Notes: a model not told the origin generated them from the letters alone. DNA of 42,463 nt from Legionella sp. 515359 (GCA_025941565.1 JAPCYN010000035.1:1-42463), one strand, 5' to 3'; counted from the first letter of the stretch, positions 30,990-40,319 are shown. Numbers and translations: made by a program.

Positions 30990-32900
30990 ATGAATAACCT
31001 AATGCTCTTTATTGAAGTATTTTTCAGTATCCATGCCTTATTATTTCTGAGTTCATTTTTTGTGGGAGGACGATGGCTGAGCAATGAGCCTTCGTTTAAA
31101 TTGAAATGTGTTCGTCTTCTATTAATTAGTTGTGTGGTATCCCCACTAGCAGTTCATTGTATAAAACCTGCAGAAAAACCACTGATACTTAAATTTGTTT
31201 CTTTGGACGCGATGCAAGACTATGCAAGCCAGCCCCTTGTAGCACCTCAAAAATCAGATCTTGGCCTACAAGTTACACCGCACTCAAAACTAAGCGATCT
31301 AAACTATAGCCAACTTTTATTTATCCTTCTTGGAATAGTGGTTTTATGGCGGGGCTCTCATCTTACTAGGGATCTAAGGCAGTTGAATTTAATATTGCAT
31401 TCAGCGATTCCCTATCGAACTTGCGGTAGACTGATGATTAAGGTATCACCTCTTTGCCATATTCCTTTTTCAATCCGCTTATTTAATAAGGCCTATATCA
31501 TATTGCCTGTTTCCTTATTGTCCTCTTCACAGGATGTAAAAATAGCTATTGCTCATGAAGGGCAACATCATCGCAATGGGGATTGCTTATGGGCTTATTT
31601 TATAGAAGGAATACGAATTATTTTTTTAGGGAATCCTGGTGTTGCTCGATGGCATAGGATTCTCATTGAATTACAAGAATTATCATGCGATGAAGCCTTG
31701 GTTGGCCACCAAAAAATTTCAGCTCATGATTATGGCCACTGCCTGTTCCATGTGGTTCAGGCAGTTTCTCAATCTCCTAAGCATTCTCAGCGAGAATTTG
31801 CATGCACCGTTGGGATGGCTTGGGGAGGAGAAAAACAAGAAAGTACATTCATCATTAGGAGAATTAATATGTTAACCAATTATAAGGTTAATAAGTCCAA
31901 ACACTTATTATTAGGTACTCTATTTGTGGGAATTGCGATTACAGCACCTATCTGTACAGCTTATGCTGCGCTGGATTCTCTTTCTGGCTCTAAAGCTAAG
32001 GAAGTAGATACTTCCTTACTAAATCCTGAAATTCAAAACATAGCTGTTGATGAAATTACAGCTGCTGTAAAAAAATATCATGCTAAATCAGGGGCTATTG
32101 CAATAGTAGAGCCGAGTACTGGAAAAATCATCGCATTTGCGGAAGCGGGAACAAGCAATGGTGCAGAAAGCTGGAAGTCACGTATTTTTGCTCCGGCATC
32201 TACTATAAAGCCTTTTGTTGCAGCGGCTGCGATTGATTCTGGTGTCGTTTCCGAAACAACAAGTTATGATTGTCATTCACCTTATTATGTTGATGGCGTA
32301 AAATTTACTAATTATAACTCTGATTTTGGTTCTGTCTCGGTAACCGATGCACTCGCCAAATCCGTTAATGTGTGTTTGATTAAAATTGCTCAAAATACAG
32401 GACCGATTGTATTTCGTGAAAAACTAGCAGGATTTGGTTTTAACATGAACAACTGGCCGCAAAAAGGTAAAAGTGAAGCCTTACAGCTTGCAACAGCTTC
32501 ACTAGGTGACATTCCAGTTACTCTTGAAACCCTTACAAAAACCTATGCTGTTCTTGCCAATAAAGGGCATTTACCTCAACAAAATGCAGGCTCTGTAATT
32601 TCGGAGACTACCGCAAATTCAGTAACCCGTATGCTTGAAGAGTCTGTTACTTTGGGAACGGGAAAACAAGCGGCAATTGATGGTATTTCAGTTGCAGGTA
32701 AAACTGGAACTCTTGTTGATGAAACTAATGGCACACACTTGGCGCTATTTGGAGGATATGTTCCTGCTAATGCACCACGTTTTGCTATGGTAGTCATTCT
32801 GGAGGATGGTTATAACACCGAAAAGAATGGAGAGAAATCTACTACAGGTGGAACGCTTGCAGCCCCTGTATTCCATAATGTTGCAATAAAGGTTCTCTAA
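30990..32900 (+). CDS. BlaR1-like sensor: M56 metallopeptidase fused to a penicillin-binding transpeptidase domain
   Basis: This is a 636-residue membrane protein. Membrane segments lie at about residues 5-25, 40-58, 107-121 and 304-326. The M56 zinc-protease motif HEGQH (189-193) with LSCDEALVG (232-240) lies on the cytoplasmic side, as in BlaR1. After the last membrane helix comes a periplasmic transpeptidase domain with SxxK = STIK (404-407), SxN = SVN (458-460) and KTG (571-573). In BlaR1 the sensor is an OXA-like domain; here it reads more like a PBP2/FtsI-type domain and ends LAAPVFHNVA, as PBPs do. It presumably senses beta-lactams or murein and relieves BlaI repression. Two bases separate it from blaI. 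Confidence 0.88.
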   Translation: MNNLMLFIEVFFSIHALLFLSSFFVGGRWLSNEPSFKLKCVRLLLISCVVSPLAVHCIKPAEKPLILKFVSLDAMQDYASQPLVAPQKSDLGLQVTPHSKLSDLNYSQLLFILLGIVVLWRGSHLTRDLRQLNLILHSAIPYRTCGRLMIKVSPLCHIPFSIRLFNKAYIILPVSLLSSSQDVKIAIAHEGQHHRNGDCLWAYFIEGIRIIFLGNPGVARWHRILIELQELSCDEALVGHQKISAHDYGHCLFHVVQAVSQSPKHSQREFACTVGMAWGGEKQESTFIIRRINMLTNYKVNKSKHLLLGTLFVGIAITAPICTAYAALDSLSGSKAKEVDTSLLNPEIQNIAVDEITAAVKKYHAKSGAIAIVEPSTGKIIAFAEAGTSNGAESWKSRIFAPASTIKPFVAAAAIDSGVVSETTSYDCHSPYYVDGVKFTNYNSDFGSVSVTDALAKSVNVCLIKIAQNTGPIVFREKLAGFGFNMNNWPQKGKSEALQLATASLGDIPVTLETLTKTYAVLANKGHLPQQNAGSVISETTANSVTRMLEESVTLGTGKQAAIDGISVAGKTGTLVDETNGTHLALFGGYVPANAPRFAMVVILEDGYNTEKNGEKSTTGGTLAAPVFHNVAIKVL

Positions 32901-32921
32901 AAAGTTTTATAAAAGCTGAAT

Positions 32922-32955
32922 TTTGGGTACAAAACCATCAACTCTTGTACCCAAA
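32922..32955. repeat. Perfect inverted repeat with 11-bp arms
   Basis: TTTGGGTACAA (32922-32932) and TTGTACCCAAA (32945-32955) are exact complements around a 12-nt loop, 21 bases after the sensor gene. It lacks a T-tract, so it is either a Rho-independent-like end without a U-run or a protein site. The surrounding 239-bp gap (32901-33139) may hold a decayed minus-strand frame but nothing firm. Confidence 0.55.
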
Positions 32956-33139
32956 TGAGAGACTTAAGTATCAATTTTGTATGGTCAACCTCAGGATATT
33001 CAGGTAAAGAAAACTGTACTTTTGCCACCGTCAATACTTTTGATTGATAAGCACTTGGTTTTAAGATTGAATTTGAAAGGCATGGATTCCTCAAAGCTTC
33101 AGTATTTTATTTTTTACGCAAGAATTTCTGATCTTCATA

Positions 33140-34801
33140 TCAATCTTCACCAGGAAGTTTTGGTTTGAGTGTAGTTTGAAAGGGAGATGGTGAACTATGC
33201 TCTTTTCCTTGTTGGCTTTCAGTTGCCACTGGATCAACAGGACGTATTTCTTCTAAAACACGGCTTTTGAATCTTTGAGTTATTTCTTGCCCTGTTGGAG
33301 CTACTTTATTAGTTTCTGTGCTGTGCTTATGCTCTAAAGCCACCGCTCTATCTTCTGATTCATTACCTAAATCGGAAAGATTATCTTTTCTTGTTGGCTC
33401 CATGACCAGCGTTTTTTTCAGTTCAACAGATGAATTAAGCGCGGAAAGCCGAGACTCTACATATTTACCAATAACAGCAGTACGTTCTTCCTCGCCTTCT
33501 TTCCATCCAGGCTCTACATTTTTAGCAAGACCAAATTTTTGAAAAAACCAATTAAAGGCATGTTCTAACTTCACTTCTGGACCCACAATTAATTCAGCAA
33601 GAACATGTCCATATCCGTGAGGAGACTTATTTAGCTCATCGTTACCATTAGCAAGTAAAACAACAGAAGATTTGGTTTCCATATCCATTGCAACCCACCC
33701 GCGCCACTGGTTCATGTCACCACTATGGAACACTGTTGTGACCTTACCCTGCTCATCTAATTGCAATCCAAAACCTAATCCCCATGCGAGGTGTTGTCTG
33801 TCTTTATCTGATACCTTCAAATCTTTAGCCCATTGATCTGACATCAAGGATATTTGAGGCTTAAAAGCTTCATGCAATGTTTCATTTTTATGAGTATGTT
33901 CTGTAATAGAAGTTACCTTGGCAAGTTGCTTATCTGATAGATTATTAATTGGTTTGTCTTCAGTTACTTCAGCAAACCTATCCTGTAGTTCACCTAATTT
34001 GGATTGATCTAATTTGATCTGGTGCAGAGTATTATCTAACTTATTGTAGTAAAAAAAGCCCGTTTCAGTAAGAATATATCGTGAGGTTATTGAGTCTTTT
34101 TGATTTTCATTTGTCGGATTTTCAGACATTTTTATCAGACCACATACTTGCATCCAGGCTGAGGTTAAACGAGCATAATCACTTGGCGTAGTATGTAGGG
34201 TATTCGCTGCATGGGATTTATCCTCAGTACTTCCGGGAGCTACAAAGCTGCTATGTGCCATATTCAAAGGTTGAAAAATCTCTGCCTTGGCAAGCTTTTC
34301 AAGTGACGTGTTTTGATCTTTTTCTATGGCCTTTTGCAAATAATATAAGGCCGTATTTCCATAAGAATAGGCTGTTCCTGGTGGAAACTCCAATATTGGT
34401 GCGCCATTAATAGGTATGCCTGAACTGTGAGATAAAACCATACGAGGAGTTATTTTATTTGCTTCCTCAATAAAATCCTTACTAACTTCCTTACCTAAAT
34501 TATTTTTATAGAAATCTTGTATTGGTAGAATTTCTGAAATTGGGGTGTCTAAAGTAAATGACTTGGTAAATTTTTTATCAGATATCATTTTAAGTACTAA
34601 ATAGGAAAATACAGCCTTACTAAGGGATGCAGCTCCAAATTTTGTATCTGGCTCCACTTTGGCTCCTGGAGTTTCAAAGTATACATCGGTTTTTCCTATT
34701 ACCTCGGGTCTAATAGGCTCTCCTGGTTTAAAATAGGCAATAGATGCACCTGGAATTCCTCCTTTAATCATTCTCTCATCAATTTCTTCTTTATTCTTCA
34801 T
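33140..34801 (-). CDS. Serine beta-lactamase-fold hydrolase with an inserted Legionella-type module
   Basis: This 553-residue protein has catalytic SLSK in GAASLSKAVF (about residues 59-62) and YGN in AYSYGNTALYYL (about 148-150). An HSGDMNQWRG segment near 360 takes the KTG position. Residues about 243-310 form an insertion, beginning ILTETGFFYYNK and ending KVTSITEHTHKNE, absent from its paralogue at 35645. The motif resembles a short module I associate with several Legionella proteins, including effectors. The tail (about 470-553) is polar, Glu/Pro-rich and probably disordered. There is no signal peptide. Export by Dot/Icm is possible but unproven. Confidence 0.83.
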   Translation of the reverse strand: MKNKEEIDERMIKGGIPGASIAYFKPGEPIRPEVIGKTDVYFETPGAKVEPDTKFGAASLSKAVFSYLVLKMISDKKFTKSFTLDTPISEILPIQDFYKNNLGKEVSKDFIEEANKITPRMVLSHSSGIPINGAPILEFPPGTAYSYGNTALYYLQKAIEKDQNTSLEKLAKAEIFQPLNMAHSSFVAPGSTEDKSHAANTLHTTPSDYARLTSAWMQVCGLIKMSENPTNENQKDSITSRYILTETGFFYYNKLDNTLHQIKLDQSKLGELQDRFAEVTEDKPINNLSDKQLAKVTSITEHTHKNETLHEAFKPQISLMSDQWAKDLKVSDKDRQHLAWGLGFGLQLDEQGKVTTVFHSGDMNQWRGWVAMDMETKSSVVLLANGNDELNKSPHGYGHVLAELIVGPEVKLEHAFNWFFQKFGLAKNVEPGWKEGEEERTAVIGKYVESRLSALNSSVELKKTLVMEPTRKDNLSDLGNESEDRAVALEHKHSTETNKVAPTGQEITQRFKSRVLEEIRPVDPVATESQQGKEHSSPSPFQTTLKPKLPGED

Positions 34802-34894
34802 AGTGATTTTATTCGCAAGGTGTCGTTAATTTATTATACAATATTTTGGTGAAACTGATTTTGAACTACCCCACTTGTTACAATTTTTTTACGA

Positions 34895-34900
34895 TATAAT
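34895..34900 (+). promoter_or_regulatory. -10 box candidate for the downstream GNAT gene
   Basis: TATAAT lies 38 bp before the ATG of the next gene; the best upstream match is CACTTG at 17 bp spacing. On the minus strand a TATAAT in the same 136-bp divergent gap could serve the serine hydrolase. Judged by eye. Confidence 0.35.
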
Positions 34901-34937
34901 TTGTCAATTTCTATAAAGAACCTTAGAGGCATACAGA

Positions 34938-35360
34938 ATGAGCACAGTTAATATATTGGTTGATAATAGTCCTAGTGATGAAAGTAATGCTCGTTTAAGA
35001 AATGGAATAGTAGATTTTAATGCTAAATACCTCAATGAAAAGGCCAGTCCGTTTAGTATTTTCGCGCAAAACAATAAAAATGAGATCATAGGTGGTGCTA
35101 CTATTTGGGAGCATAGCGATGCATTTTACATTGACATATTATGGGTCGAGGAGAATTACAGAGAACAAGGAGTAGGCTCTCGATTACTCAATGAACTATT
35201 TAATCAAGCAACCATTAAAAATGTAAAAAAGATCTTTGTTGATACCTATGAGTTTCAGGCCGTTGATTTTTATAAAAAACAAGGTTTTTTCGTAATTGGA
35301 CGACTTGAAGACTATTTATTAGGGAATGACAGAATTTATTTAAGAAAAAACTTAGGTTAA
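34938..35360 (+). CDS. GNAT N-acetyltransferase (small)
   Basis: This 140-residue GNAT has NEIIGGATIWEHSDAFYIDILWV and EENYREQGVGSRLLNELFNQA (acetyl-CoA loop RxQGVG). FVDTYEFQAVDFYKKQGFFV follows, as in the YjgM/antibiotic-acetyltransferase-like subgroup. It stands between two paralogous serine hydrolase genes. The 284-bp region after it (35361-35644) is AT-rich with no convincing gene; a longer frame of the next gene begins at 35603. Confidence 0.85.
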   Translation: MSTVNILVDNSPSDESNARLRNGIVDFNAKYLNEKASPFSIFAQNNKNEIIGGATIWEHSDAFYIDILWVEENYREQGVGSRLLNELFNQATIKNVKKIFVDTYEFQAVDFYKKQGFFVIGRLEDYLLGNDRIYLRKNLG

Positions 35361-35644
35361 TTAAAAAAATTATTTCTCTGAAATTCAGTAATAAGATTAA
35401 TCAAATCAATTACGCTATTATTATAAAGATAAAATTCAATTTGATGGCGGGATCAGGATTTAATTATGCAAAGAAAATCAATTGGGTCATACTCGATTGA
35501 TTCTTGATACCTCAAATTGTTAACTTTTTGTAAAAAAATTTAAAATTCAAAAATGACACCCCTGAATTGTGTAAAATAAAAATAATTATAATTTAAGGGC
35601 TAATGAGCCCAAAAAAATCATTTTATTGGCTGCAGTGGTGTTTC

Positions 35645-36877
35645 ATGCAAGAACGACAAGAGTTAATGAAAGAACTACTTGATAATGCAAATATTCCTGC
35701 ATTATCGTTATCTTGGTGTCAAAAAGGCACTCGCCATACTGTGGCTAATGGAAAGACTGACACATCAGCACCAAGCCGTGTTGATACAAATACTTTATTT
35801 CAAGCAGCATCTCTAAGTAAACCCGTATCATCGGCTATTGTTTTAGATTTGGTTGCTCAGGGTAAATGGGATTTAGACACACCTCTAGCGGATATTGCTG
35901 ACTATGGACCCTCAGAACTTAGGCAAGACCCTCATTATCGAACGCTTACAACTCGTATGATTATTGGACAATGTTCTGGTTTAGCAAACTTTGGCCAGGA
36001 TGGTGATGACGGAACAAAATTTATCGCAACACCTAACACTCGATTTACCTATTCAGGAGTAGCACTTGATTTCTTAAAGCAGGTTGTTGAGGAAAAAACG
36101 GGCATGAAGTGGGAAGAAATTGCTCAAGATTTTTTTAAAAAAGCGGGCATGAAGAGTTCTACCTTTATGAGGCAATTGTCAGACGGTCATCTCAATGGTA
36201 CCCCTCGAGATGTTGCCAAAGCGCACCAACCAGATCCCTATCCTGATGGTCCCCTTACCCCTTTACCCCCATTAGCAGACGATGTACCTGGGATTGCTGC
36301 AGGTTCTATGCTTACAACCTCAGAGGACTACATCACCTTTCTACAGTATTGTTTTAAAAATGAGTATCTTAAATCAACACTACTGACAGGCGATCTATCA
36401 AAGCTTCCTCCCACTACTTCACCTGAAACCTCACAAGTCCAATGGGGTTTGGGAATGGGGATTTACAGTGACAGGGAGTCAGAAAAAACTACTGCCTTTC
36501 ATTGGGGAAATAATACTGGCTCTATCTCATTTTGTGCTATGGATATGGAAACTGGTGATTGTGTGGTAAGTTTTGCAAATTCAATGAACGGCCCTTCTGT
36601 TTTTCACTTGGTAGCAGAGCCTATTGTTGGCAATATAAAGCCATTATTTGAATGGTTATCTACCTATTGTGGCTTTAATGATGTAAACCCACCCAAAGTA
36701 CCAGACGCTATAGCAGAAACAGTTCATTCAATTCGCTCATTAGCCCAAATAGGTCCTGTTGATAATGGCGCAGAAATAACAAATCACTTCAAACAGAGTG
36801 TGAAGCAATTACAAAACAGTGATATAGCCTCAAATATTTCTTTCGACGACAATGTGGTGACTAAGTATAATCTTTGA
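35645..36877 (+). CDS. Serine beta-lactamase-fold hydrolase
   Basis: This 410-residue enzyme has SLSK in AASLSKPVSSA (about residues 57-60). YSG in RFTYSGVALDFLK stands where class C enzymes have YxN, losing the Asn. HWGNNTGS serves as the C-terminal motif. The final 80 residues match the tail of the 553-residue hydrolase (VAEPIVG, then EWLSTYCGF, then AEITNHFKQSV), so the two are paralogues. There is no signal peptide. An in-frame ATG at 35603 adds 14 residues; AAGGG lies too close to it, so I prefer 35645. Its substrate is unknown. Confidence 0.84.
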   Translation: MQERQELMKELLDNANIPALSLSWCQKGTRHTVANGKTDTSAPSRVDTNTLFQAASLSKPVSSAIVLDLVAQGKWDLDTPLADIADYGPSELRQDPHYRTLTTRMIIGQCSGLANFGQDGDDGTKFIATPNTRFTYSGVALDFLKQVVEEKTGMKWEEIAQDFFKKAGMKSSTFMRQLSDGHLNGTPRDVAKAHQPDPYPDGPLTPLPPLADDVPGIAAGSMLTTSEDYITFLQYCFKNEYLKSTLLTGDLSKLPPTTSPETSQVQWGLGMGIYSDRESEKTTAFHWGNNTGSISFCAMDMETGDCVVSFANSMNGPSVFHLVAEPIVGNIKPLFEWLSTYCGFNDVNPPKVPDAIAETVHSIRSLAQIGPVDNGAEITNHFKQSVKQLQNSDIASNISFDDNVVTKYNL

Positions 36878-36985
36878 AAACTACACTTACTCCAGTGAGC
36901 AAGTAAAACGCATTAAGAAGTGTGCATTAATATCAACTGAATTACATCTCATCAACACTAACAGATTACTTGCCTCAAATTAACT

Positions 36986-37228
36986 TCACTCACCAATAAA
37001 AATAAAGAACCACTCAAGCAACTTTAAAGCAACCGCATCCTCAAGATAGCTAGATCCGCTAACAACTTTACTGAGCAAAAGCGGGCTCACATCAAGAACT
37101 TCAGCAAGGGTTTTCAAATCATAATTACCGTGTGTCAGAATAAATTCAATTAAATATTTTTGCGCTTCTTTTCTACGCTCAAAATGTACACCAACTTCTG
37201 ATGCCCAAACTTCGGCTAAACATCCCAT
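36986..37228 (-). CDS. Small HTH-like protein
   Basis: This is an 80-residue product. Residues about 38-70 (LKTLAEVLDVSPLLLSKVVS) read as a helix-turn-helix resembling Cro/CI-type or antitoxin-like regulators. The C-terminus is short and aromatic (LLEWFFIFIGE). GGGAG is eight bases upstream of the ATG, supporting a real gene. Its 5' leader holds a GC-rich hairpin. A role in regulating the neighbouring peptide locus is possible by position only. Confidence 0.62.
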   Translation of the reverse strand: MGCLAEVWASEVGVHFERRKEAQKYLIEFILTHGNYDLKTLAEVLDVSPLLLSKVVSGSSYLEDAVALKLLEWFFIFIGE

Positions 37229-37255
37229 GTAACAATCTCCCGTTTATTCCAACAA

Positions 37256-37277
37256 CAGGGGCTTATTCATTCCCCTG
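37256..37277. repeat. GC-rich hairpin upstream of the small HTH gene
   Basis: CAGGGG and CCCCTG are perfect 6-bp arms around a 10-nt loop, 28-49 bases before the start of the HTH gene on the minus strand. It may be a leader structure or an operator; no T-run follows. Confidence 0.4.
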
Positions 37278-37299
37278 AAAGCAGTAAAACATATTGAAG

Positions 37300-37327
37300 T
37301 AGGTAAAAAAATTAGTTTTTTTACCTA
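37300..37327. terminator. Long A/T hairpin after the transporter gene
   Basis: TAGGTAAAAAAA and TTTTTTTACCTA make an exact 12-bp stem with a 4-nt TTAG loop, lying 72 bases past the transporter stop codon. The A7/T7 arms are inside the stem, so it is an atypical intrinsic terminator that could work in both directions. It isolates the transporter transcript from the HTH gene. Confidence 0.55.
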
Positions 37328-37398
37328 GAGAATGTTGGGAATAAAATGCAGAATTGTATTACTAATAGTCAATATCAACTTTTAGTTCAGGGCGTATA

Positions 37399-38886
37399 TT
37401 AAGCAGTAATTGTTTCATTTATTGTGCTTTCTGGTGCTTTTGTATTATCAATGAGATTACGAATTTTTCCAGCAATGAAATACAAAAATACTGCGGCTAC
37501 CAATGCCCAGACCCCCAATTGATTGAAAACGTAAAGATAATCAGCATTCGTCGATAGAGGATCAATAGAATCCGTTTTCATCATCGCGTTAGAAAAATAA
37601 GTAGATAAAGAAGCTGAAACCCCAGAAACCATCATCCAGGTACCCATTAAAACTCCTTGTAATTTGGGAGGGGCAATTTGTCCTATCATTGCATACCCTA
37701 CTGGACCAATAAGTAACTCCGCAATGGATTGAGCCACTAAATGCAATATCACCCAATTAATGCTGCTAAAACCATGACTATCAGATAACATCACACCACA
37801 AGCTAATAAGAAGAAAGAAAGTGCTAGAAATATAAAGGCCCATACAAACTGCATGGAAACAGAGAAATTAAAGCCTTTAGATTGTAATTTATTAATGACT
37901 GTTGCAGTAATTGGTGCACCCACGATGATAATTATGGCATTGATATTTAAAATCCATTGAGTTGCCAATTCATAACTTAAAATATGCTTATCAACATTAT
38001 TTTTAATAAATATGGTTATACCCATGGGACCGGTGTAATAAATCATCCAGAAGATTATAGAAGTTACCGTCAGGATTAAATAAGCTTTAATTTTTTGTTT
38101 ATCTGCCTTAAGCGGTTGCTTCTGTCTTAAAAAAACAATAACAAAGAACATGATAATACTTACCACCAACACCATTCCGTTACTAAAATCCGCTGAGTTA
38201 AAACAGACCATCAGGAAAGGGACAAGTAGAACTGTGCCTATTATACCTAACAAATGCTTCAGTCTCCGGCTACTACGATCCTTCAATTCCATCAAAAGTG
38301 TATTTTTATCAGCAAGATCAGCCCAACTAAAAGCCATTAAAAGTAACGTAATAACATTGATAAAGAGACTTGCGTAAAATATTTGTTGGTATTGATTAGA
38401 ATAATCATAAAACCCGCTAATAATAAAACCTGCAAAAAACCCAACATTCATTGCTGAATAGCTCATAAAGAAGGCTTTATCCCGTCTATTATCATCTGGA
38501 TCAAAGCGCTGGGTTAAAATAGTGTTATAACAAGTGGTATTGAGTCCACATCCCACTAAAAACAAACTTAAACCCAAATAAAGAGTTGATGCTTGGGAAA
38601 AAATCAAAAACAAAATGCCGAAGCTTTGTATGATGGTAGTAATAAAAAATAATGCACGGTTGCTAAGATAACGCCCTCCCATTAATCCACCTACCAAATG
38701 CAGCACGAAGTTAAAGGCTAAAAATAGGCCAACTATGCTATTTGAGGCCGTATTGGATAGACTAAGCTGTTTCGTGATATAGAGCGATAGGGACGAATAG
38801 AGAATAGCGTATGAAAATGTTGAAAAAGCTTGTATAAAATATAGCGGGGTCACTCCCTTCGGCATTCGTTGCAATGATTTAATCAT
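37399..38886 (-). CDS. POT/PTR-type MFS peptide transporter (variant)
   Basis: This 495-residue protein has about 12-14 membrane segments. Family signals are VGGLMGGRYLSNRALFFITT (loop 2-3) and FFMSYSAMNVGFFAGFIISG (FYxxINxGS-like motif, about residues 142-161). They place it among proton-coupled oligopeptide transporters. The ExxER proton-coupling motif on helix 1 is not seen; the matching stretch is IQAFSTFSYAILYSSLSLYI, so coupling or direction may differ from classical DtpA-type importers. GGGAG precedes the start. It is divergent from the 433-residue gene in front of the methyltransferase, so it may move the locus's peptide. Confidence 0.85.
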   Translation of the reverse strand: MIKSLQRMPKGVTPLYFIQAFSTFSYAILYSSLSLYITKQLSLSNTASNSIVGLFLAFNFVLHLVGGLMGGRYLSNRALFFITTIIQSFGILFLIFSQASTLYLGLSLFLVGCGLNTTCYNTILTQRFDPDDNRRDKAFFMSYSAMNVGFFAGFIISGFYDYSNQYQQIFYASLFINVITLLLMAFSWADLADKNTLLMELKDRSSRRLKHLLGIIGTVLLVPFLMVCFNSADFSNGMVLVVSIIMFFVIVFLRQKQPLKADKQKIKAYLILTVTSIIFWMIYYTGPMGITIFIKNNVDKHILSYELATQWILNINAIIIIVGAPITATVINKLQSKGFNFSVSMQFVWAFIFLALSFFLLACGVMLSDSHGFSSINWVILHLVAQSIAELLIGPVGYAMIGQIAPPKLQGVLMGTWMMVSGVSASLSTYFSNAMMKTDSIDPLSTNADYLYVFNQLGVWALVAAVFLYFIAGKIRNLIDNTKAPESTINETITA

Positions 38887-39017
38887 TTTTTCTCCCTGGA
38901 TTCCTTTTGGTGGGTGACTCTACCATTAAAATTGGCTAGTATTAAGTCTTTTCAGCATTTATCTATTTTTATAAGTTGCGATAATTGTAAGTGCATTGAT
39001 TTATAAGGTGTTTAGGA

Positions 39018-40319
39018 ATGAACAGTATTCAAAAAGTTTCATGGGAAGAAATCAAGCACAAAGTAAAAACAGTTAACCCCTCTATATACCAAGTAATTGA
39101 GCAAATTACTCCTTATGAAGGCATCCCTTTTTTTCTTGCCCAATATGAGTTCGGTGAACATTTTGGTATCAAAAATCATGCTTACTTACCAACTGCTTCG
39201 GGCAAATTAGAAAAAATTGATAGCAAGCATACTGACAATGAACTTTTTGAGCACCTAGGCTATGGTAAAAATAGCCTGCCTTTAGGCATGATCCTAGATA
39301 AATATTGTGAGTGGCATTACTTTGGAGAAAATGAGCGTATATTTCCTGACTGTGTACAAGGTCCGGGCGCTATTTTCAATATGCAAGTTGTGTTTGATGA
39401 AGACAAAACTATTGATAACAACGTCTTATCGGTATCTGCCGGTGCATTATCTTCATTCTTGTTACCTAATATTGGCTGCCAAAGAAAGCACGTAAGAATT
39501 CAAAAACATTTTAACGTATCTGTTTCCGCACCTAAATCACCTTATGAGCACTACCAGATATTCAAAGAAATTCTGCAGGATAAGAATACTCAACCGAATT
39601 GGTATAGCCAAATTCTTTATTTTTCAGAGCAGTTTATTAAGGAAGTCCAAAACAATGATAAATGGCTTAAGTTAAAACTCTATTTTTCAGAGTCGTTGAG
39701 AAAAAAAATCACCCAAAATACTTATGATGCTTCTTGTAACGATCTGTTTTTAAGCGCAAAAAAAGTTAATCGGTTTAGACCCACCCCTTTTATTATGGAT
39801 ACAGCGAAATATATCTTTAATATTTGTATGGGATCAGGCATCGGAGTTAAACCGGCTATTGATGACCAATATTTCCCAGTTCAAGCTATCCAAAAAATTT
39901 ATAATCAATGTTATGGCCTTGAATATACACCTACACTAATGGTCCCTTCTTCTTTGAGTGAAAAAAATGACAGCGTTTATTATCCATTACAATGCCCTTT
40001 TGCCAAAATAAATACATTTAAAACAAACCAAAGTAACAGCACATTAACTGAGCTGGAAACCCTGAAAAATGTTTTACTTGCCTACCAAGAGGAATTTACA
40101 GAAGAGAATGGCGATGCCTTTGGAAGCTCTCTCTATCAAGTGAGCATGGAAACCGAATTTTCATTTTACCATTACAAATCGACAGGAAAACAAACCATAA
40201 AAAATCCATTAGAACTTTTAGAGTCTGACAAACGGTTTGCTTTCTCACACTGTCATGACCCCACAAGCTTTTCTAGTGATGCCAAATTATTTAGAGGGTG
40301 TGTGCGACTTGTTAGATAG
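39018..40319 (+). CDS. Unrecognised 433-residue protein next to the borosin-like methyltransferase
   Basis: The product is soluble, without signal peptide or membrane segments, and rich in aromatic residues, Cys and His (e.g. DKYCEWHYFGENERIFPDC, then VQGPGAIFNMQV, then FSHCHDPTSFSSDAKLFRGC). It has a GSGIGVKPAIDDQYFP motif near residue 280. Spread Cys/His residues could bind metal. I do not recognise the family. It converges with the methyltransferase gene with a 33-bp 3' overlap, and its 5' end faces the transporter gene. A tailoring enzyme, immunity factor or target-binding protein are all possible. Confidence 0.8.
   Translation: MNSIQKVSWEEIKHKVKTVNPSIYQVIEQITPYEGIPFFLAQYEFGEHFGIKNHAYLPTASGKLEKIDSKHTDNELFEHLGYGKNSLPLGMILDKYCEWHYFGENERIFPDCVQGPGAIFNMQVVFDEDKTIDNNVLSVSAGALSSFLLPNIGCQRKHVRIQKHFNVSVSAPKSPYEHYQIFKEILQDKNTQPNWYSQILYFSEQFIKEVQNNDKWLKLKLYFSESLRKKITQNTYDASCNDLFLSAKKVNRFRPTPFIMDTAKYIFNICMGSGIGVKPAIDDQYFPVQAIQKIYNQCYGLEYTPTLMVPSSLSEKNDSVYYPLQCPFAKINTFKTNQSNSTLTELETLKNVLLAYQEEFTEENGDAFGSSLYQVSMETEFSFYHYKSTGKQTIKNPLELLESDKRFAFSHCHDPTSFSSDAKLFRGCVRLVR

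Noticed and set aside
32897-33094. Minus-strand frame of 65 codons after the sensor gene
   Set aside because: No ribosome-binding site or family resemblance; partly formed by the inverted repeat. It could be a gene remnant but cannot be supported.
36887-36908. TTACTC...GAGC-like dyad after the serine hydrolase, resembling the repressor operators
   Set aside because: The spacer is 4 nt and the right half is GAGCAA, so it misses the consensus; it lies downstream of a gene, not at a promoter.
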